A DNA stretch of 9,397 bases, taken from contig SKKI01000230.1 in the NCBI GenBank assembly GCA_007121565.1, forward strand, positions 1-9,397, read 5' to 3'. This DNA comes from Phycisphaerae bacterium (GTDB taxonomy: Bacteria > Planctomycetota > Phycisphaerae > Sedimentisphaerales > Anaerohalosphaeraceae). The position numbers and the translations under genes are program-made. This document shows, in pieces, positions 6,901 through 9,397 of the stretch; within the stretch, counting starts at the first letter, position 1; the number at the start of each line of letters is the position of its first letter. Under the pieces are notes generated by a model. It worked only from the letters and a program-made list of their open reading frames with translations. It was not told the origin of the DNA and made no database searches.

Positions 6901-6927
6901 TTGACCAGCAGACGGGCACCTGGTCAA
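6901..6927. repeat. 8-bp inverted repeat in the AT-rich gap
   Basis: TTGACCAG (6901-6908) and CTGGTCAA (6920-6927) are separated by 11 bases. A T-run precedes it on the plus strand and none follows on either strand, so it fits a protein-binding site or folded RNA better than a terminator. No gene start lies close by, which leaves its role open. Confidence 0.35.
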
Positions 6928-7013
6928 CCGATTCCAAATTTTCCAAAAAAATTAGTGTTTTGCATGCTTGAGTATTTATCTGTTGCTCTTTCAGGGCATT
7001 TTGATTCAAATCG

Positions 7014-7104
7014 TCAGACTCCCAGGGCGTTGCCCCGGGCTGATCTATTTAGCACCTTCGGTGCGTTCAGTATCGTAGGTAGGCAGTACCCACCGCCCGT
7101 CTGA
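7014..7104. repeat. REP-like three-hairpin element
   Basis: A 91-nt unit bounded by TCAGAC (7014-7019) and GTCTGA (7099-7104). It contains three consecutive hairpins. The first is CCCAGGGC with GCCCCGGG (7021-7039, loop GTT, one mismatch). The second is GCACC with GGTGC (7052-7064, loop TTC). The third is GGTAGG with CCCACC (7078-7094, one mismatch). The style resembles dispersed palindromic elements seen between genes in many bacteria, some of which are spread by REP-associated tyrosine transposases. No transposase is in this window. It ends 28 bases before the small HTH gene, so it may sit in that gene's leader. Confidence 0.5.
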
Positions 7105-7131
7105 AACAAAAATGAAAACAGGAAATTGAAA

Positions 7132-7356
7132 ATGGAACTTGAACACGGCCCACAGCCGATACTGGAATTGATGCAAACGCATGCGCTCAAGCCGCATGAT
7201 GTGGTGGCGGCCTCGACCGAGCAGATTACGCATAAGATGATCTCCCGCGCCTGCAAAGGCCGGCGGCTCAGCCGCAATGTGCAGTTTAAAATCGTGCGGG
7301 CACTGAACGCCGCGACCGGCCGGGACTATACGCTCAGGGAATTGTTTACGTATTGA
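7132..7356 (+). CDS. Small helix-turn-helix protein, function unknown
   Basis: A 74-residue basic protein, mostly helical. Residues about 19-57 fit a helix-turn-helix: a first helix at HDVVAAST (22-29), a turn, then THKMISRACKGRR (33-45) as a likely recognition helix with many basic residues. The C-terminal TLRELF resembles the end of XRE/Cro-type domains. I take the ATG at 7132 as the start because AGGAA (7120-7124) lies 7 bases upstream; an in-frame TTG at 7126 is too close to that site. It precedes lptB, and the lptB promoter overlaps its last codons. I infer DNA binding, perhaps regulation of itself or of lptB. It could equally be an RNA-binding or structural small protein. I do not recognise a named family. 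Confidence 0.75.
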   Translation: MELEHGPQPILELMQTHALKPHDVVAASTEQITHKMISRACKGRRLSRNVQFKIVRALNAATGRDYTLRELFTY

Positions 7357-7373
7357 AATGCGCGTGGTATAAT
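7345..7373 (+). promoter_or_regulatory. Extended -10 promoter of lptB
   Basis: TTTACG (7345-7350), 17 bases, then a perfect TATAAT (7368-7373) preceded by TGG, the extended -10 motif. The -35 box lies inside the last codons of the upstream HTH gene. Transcription would start near 7380, about 50 nt before the lptB ATG, so lptB can be made independently of the small gene. Confidence 0.65.
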
Positions 7374-7430
7374 GCCCCTTATTGATGTGATAATGGCGAT
7401 ATTTATCTGTGGAGCTTGATTTTGGTAGCG

Positions 7431-8168
7431 ATGACATTGCTCGAGACCCAGGCGCTGGTCAAAAAGTACTCCGGCCGCACCGTGGTCGATAAGGTGAAGA
7501 TTACCGTCGAACAGCGCAGTATTGTCGGCCTGCTGGGGCGAAACGGCGCGGGCAAAACGACAACATTTCGGATGACGATTGGCATGATTGTGCCGGATGG
7601 CGGGCAGGTCTTCTTTGACGGCCAGGAGGTAACCCGGATGCCGATGTACAAGCGCGCCCGGCTGGGGATGGGCTATCTGTCGCAGGAGCCCAGCGTCTTT
7701 CAGCGGCTCAGCGTGCGGGACAACCTGATCGCCATTCTCGAGACGATGGCGATGAGCCGAAAGGAGCGCAAGCGGCGGGCCGAGGAATTGATCGAACGGT
7801 TTGGTCTGACCGAGGTCGCCAAAAGCCAGGCCCGGTTTTTGTCCGGCGGCGAGCGGCGAAAGCTCGAAATCGCCCGTGCGATGGTGACCAACCCGTCGCT
7901 GATTTTGCTCGATGAGCCGTTCAGCGGCGTCGATCCCATCGCGGTCGAGGAGTTGCAGGCCGAGATCCGCCGACTGGTGGCCTCCGGCGTGAGCATCCTG
8001 ATCACCGATCACAACGTCGAGCGGACGCTTGAGGTCTCCGACAAGGCCTACATCATCGACCACGGCAAAGTCATCGCCGAAGGCCCGCCCCGCGAAATCA
8101 TCCAAAACGAGCTGGTCATCCGCAGCTATCTGGGCAGCACCTTCAAAGGCGACGAATTCGATGAATAA
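7431..8168 (+). CDS. lptB: LPS export ABC transporter ATP-binding protein
   Basis: The cytoplasmic ATPase that, as a dimer with the LptFG permease and LptC, powers extraction of LPS from the inner membrane for transport to the outer membrane. Its 245 residues match the usual LptB length. All ABC motifs are present: Walker A GRNGAGKTT (36-44, Lys42), Q-loop Gln85, signature LSGGE (137-141), Walker B LILLDEP (158-164, Glu162) and switch His194. SVFQRLSV (88-95) corresponds to the region that contacts the LptFG coupling helices, and the C-terminal VIRSYLG motif is typical of LptB. I chose the ATG at 7431, which gives the normal N-terminus. GGAG at 7411-7414 is better spaced for an in-frame TTG at 7422, so a start three codons earlier is possible. 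No lptA, lptC or lptFG lies in the window. A LivF/LivG-type transporter ATPase is the main alternative and is much less likely. Confidence 0.94.
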   Translation: MTLLETQALVKKYSGRTVVDKVKITVEQRSIVGLLGRNGAGKTTTFRMTIGMIVPDGGQVFFDGQEVTRMPMYKRARLGMGYLSQEPSVFQRLSVRDNLIAILETMAMSRKERKRRAEELIERFGLTEVAKSQARFLSGGERRKLEIARAMVTNPSLILLDEPFSGVDPIAVEELQAEIRRLVASGVSILITDHNVERTLEVSDKAYIIDHGKVIAEGPPREIIQNELVIRSYLGSTFKGDEFDE

Positions 8169-8185
8169 ATATGAATTTGCTATTA

Positions 8186-8207
8186 CAGCCTTTAATGGCC
8201 TGTTTTT
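8186..8207 (+). terminator. Weak intrinsic terminator after lptB
   Basis: CAGCC (8186-8190) can pair with GGCCTG (8197-8202) around a 6-nt loop, with one bulged C, followed by TTTTT (8203-8207). The stem is short, so efficiency is probably modest. It lies 17 bases after the lptB stop and just ahead of the next promoter. Confidence 0.4.
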
Positions 8208-8212
8208 AGCGG

Positions 8213-8241
8213 TTGACAGCACAAAATGTTTCGTCTAATTT
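8213..8241 (+). promoter_or_regulatory. Promoter of the AAA ATPase gene
   Basis: A perfect TTGACA (8213-8218). For the -10 box, TAATTT (8236-8241) has ideal 17-base spacing but matches only 3 of 6, while TCTAAT (8234-8239) matches 5 of 6 at a short 15-base spacing. The -10 region runs into the inverted repeat that starts at 8235. Confidence 0.45.
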
Positions 8242-8261
8242 AAAGTCAAAGTTTAGATTAG
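8235..8261 (+). promoter_or_regulatory. 10-7-10 inverted repeat overlapping the -10 region (operator or hairpin)
   Basis: CTAATTTAAA (8235-8244) pairs with TTTAGATTAG (8252-8261) across the 7-nt spacer GTCAAAG; the one non-Watson-Crick pair is a T-G wobble. The left arm overlaps the -10 region and the right arm ends 17 bases before the ATG. This could be an operator at which a protein would block RNA polymerase, or a hairpin at the 5' end of the mRNA. Confidence 0.4.
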
Positions 8262-8278
8262 CCGAAAAAATAAAGAAA

Positions 8279-9397
8279 ATGTATCATAAACGCTCCCTGA
8301 AAAATGTTTGGCTGGACGCATCGGGGCAATTTCCGGTGCTGTTGCTGACCGGCCCCCGTCAAGTGGGCAAGACCACGTTTCTTCAGCATATCCGCCAGCC
8401 GCAGCGGACGTATGTGACCCTGGACGATCCGCCGACACGGGCACTGGCCAACGAGGACCCTGCGCTGTTTATCAAGCGGTTTGAGCCGCCGCTGCTGATC
8501 GATGAGATTCAATACGCACCGGCCCTGATGCCGTATATCAAGATGGCGGTGGACGCCGCCCAGCAGCCGGGGCTGTTCTGGCTGACCGGCTCGCAGCAGT
8601 TTTTGATGATGAAGGATGTCTCGGAGTCACTGGCCGGCAGGGTAGGGATCATCAACCTGCTTGGCTTTTCGCAGCGTGAACGGGCAGGACAGCATCTGGA
8701 GGTCGATCCATTTTTGCCCGATTCCGAGAGTTTCCAGCAGCGACTGGCCTTTGCCGGGGCGCCGGACCTGAGGTCGGTCTATGAGCAGATCTGGCTGGGC
8801 AGCTTTCCTGTGCTGGTTACGGGCGATGTGAAAAATCGCAACCTTTTTTATAGTTCTTATCTGCAAACCTATCTGCAGCGTGATGTGCGCGATTTGGCGC
8901 AGGTCGGAGACGATACGTCGTTTTTGAAGTTTATCCGTGCCTGTGCGGCCAGAACCGGTCAACTGTTGAATCTGACCGATATCGCCCGCGATACCGATGT
9001 GAGCGTGACTACGGTTAAGACGTGGCTGTCGATTCTTCGGGCCAGTTTCCAGATTTACCTGTTGCAACCGTATTACACCAACGTGACCAAGCGGGCAGTC
9101 AAAACCCCGAAGCTGTATTTTCTGGATACCGGGCTGTGCAGTTACCTGACCGAATGGGCCACGCCGCAGACGCTTGAGGCCGGGGCGATGAGCGGAGCGA
9201 TCTTTGAAACGTATGTGTTTTCGGAGCTGTTGAAAAGCTATTGGCATCGCGGCCTTCAGCCGGCTCTGTATTACTATCGGGACAAAGATCAAAAAGAGAT
9301 TGATTTTTTGCTGGAGCAAAACCAGATGCTCTATCCGATTGAAGTCAAAAAAAGCGCCACGCCACGGAAAGACTGGCTGCGTTGCTTTTCGGTGCTG
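8279..9397 (+). CDS. AAA (AAA_14) ATPase with DUF4143 / PD-(D/E)xK nuclease-like C-terminus, cut by window edge
   Basis: An ATPase of the widespread AAA_14-DUF4143 family; 373 codons lie in the window with no stop before the right edge. The N-terminal ATPase shows Walker A GPRQVGKT (25-32), Walker B LLIDEIQ (72-78) and a sensor-like LTGSQQ (102-107). SSYLQTYLQRDVRDL (192-206) marks the start of the DUF4143 region. A winged-helix-like stretch (about 230-262) follows, then KLYFLDTGL (278-286). The C-terminal FETYVFSELLK (309-319), EIDFLL (340-345) and PIEVKK (353-358) give the Glu, Asp and Glu-x-Lys pattern of a PD-(D/E)xK nuclease fold. I take the ATG at 8279 as start because the coding pattern begins there; only a weak AAAGA lies upstream. 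Cellular role is unproven in the family, whose genes are scattered and often horizontally inherited. No toxin, transposase or methylase partner is visible here. Confidence 0.92.
   Translation, partial: MYHKRSLKNVWLDASGQFPVLLLTGPRQVGKTTFLQHIRQPQRTYVTLDDPPTRALANEDPALFIKRFEPPLLIDEIQYAPALMPYIKMAVDAAQQPGLFWLTGSQQFLMMKDVSESLAGRVGIINLLGFSQRERAGQHLEVDPFLPDSESFQQRLAFAGAPDLRSVYEQIWLGSFPVLVTGDVKNRNLFYSSYLQTYLQRDVRDLAQVGDDTSFLKFIRACAARTGQLLNLTDIARDTDVSVTTVKTWLSILRASFQIYLLQPYYTNVTKRAVKTPKLYFLDTGLCSYLTEWATPQTLEAGAMSGAIFETYVFSELLKSYWHRGLQPALYYYRDKDQKEIDFLLEQNQMLYPIEVKKSATPRKDWLRCFSVL

Larger units (their letters stand above)
6074..7131. other. About 1 kb with no convincing gene, rich in hairpin-forming repeats
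   Basis: I find no protein-coding frame here with family similarity or a good start. The first half (6074-6620) carries a diverged 78-nt direct repeat and further inverted repeats, including TTGACGC (6490-6496) with GCGTCAA (6529-6535). The second half (6620-7010) is AT-rich with poly-A and poly-T runs. An 8-bp inverted repeat, TTGACCAG/CTGGTCAA, lies at 6901-6927, and a three-hairpin element at 7014-7104. No tRNA or rRNA is recognisable. Confidence 0.6.

Noticed and set aside
6718..7104. 128-codon plus-strand frame
   Set aside because: It has a TTG start and runs through AT-rich spacer and into the three-hairpin element. No protein pattern is visible.
7326..8222. 298-codon minus-strand frame over lptB
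   Set aside because: It lies opposite a complete LptB with all ABC motifs. The antisense product is low-complexity and unrecognisable.
8627..9319. 230-codon minus-strand frame over the AAA ATPase
   Set aside because: It is antisense to conserved ATPase and nuclease segments and has no motif.

Overview
The window reads as chromosomal DNA of a Gram-negative bacterium with GC-rich genes and AT-rich gaps. LptB (LPS export) and a signal peptide on a secreted protease indicate an outer membrane. The protease has a subtilase-plus-Ig-like layout, the 635-residue orphan resembles the DUF4914 family, and a tiny HTH gene precedes lptB. Together these make Planctomycetota (Phycisphaerae-like) my best guess; this is inference from family recall, not a search.

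Layout. Bases 1-1408 (minus strand, cut by the left edge) encode a secreted subtilisin-like protease with an intact Asp-His-Ser triad. It has its own promoter and a leader of about 165 nt that can fold into a three-way junction. Bases 1881-3164 (plus) are aroA (EPSP synthase, shikimate pathway). Bases 3263-5170 (plus) encode a large P-loop protein of the DUF4914/PEP-carboxykinase-like type. A likely terminator and a good sigma70-type promoter separate it from a family 2 glycosyltransferase at 5294-6073 (plus). About 1 kb follows without a convincing gene (6074-7131). It holds a diverged 78-nt direct repeat whose hairpin shows a compensatory base-pair change, several other inverted repeats, and a 91-nt three-hairpin REP-like element. 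A 74-codon HTH gene (7132-7356) then precedes lptB (7431-8168); a strong promoter for lptB lies across the end of the small gene. The right end (8279-9397, cut by the edge) is an AAA ATPase fused to a DUF4143/PD-(D/E)xK module, with its own promoter and an overlapping 10-7-10 inverted repeat.

The genes do not form one pathway. aroA, the glycosyltransferase and lptB are housekeeping or envelope functions, each apparently expressed from its own promoter. The ATPase is an accessory-type gene. I see no clear multi-gene novel system. The most interesting material is non-coding: the structured protease leader, the covarying repeat pair and the REP-like element. Among proteins, the orphan P-loop protein is the least understood.
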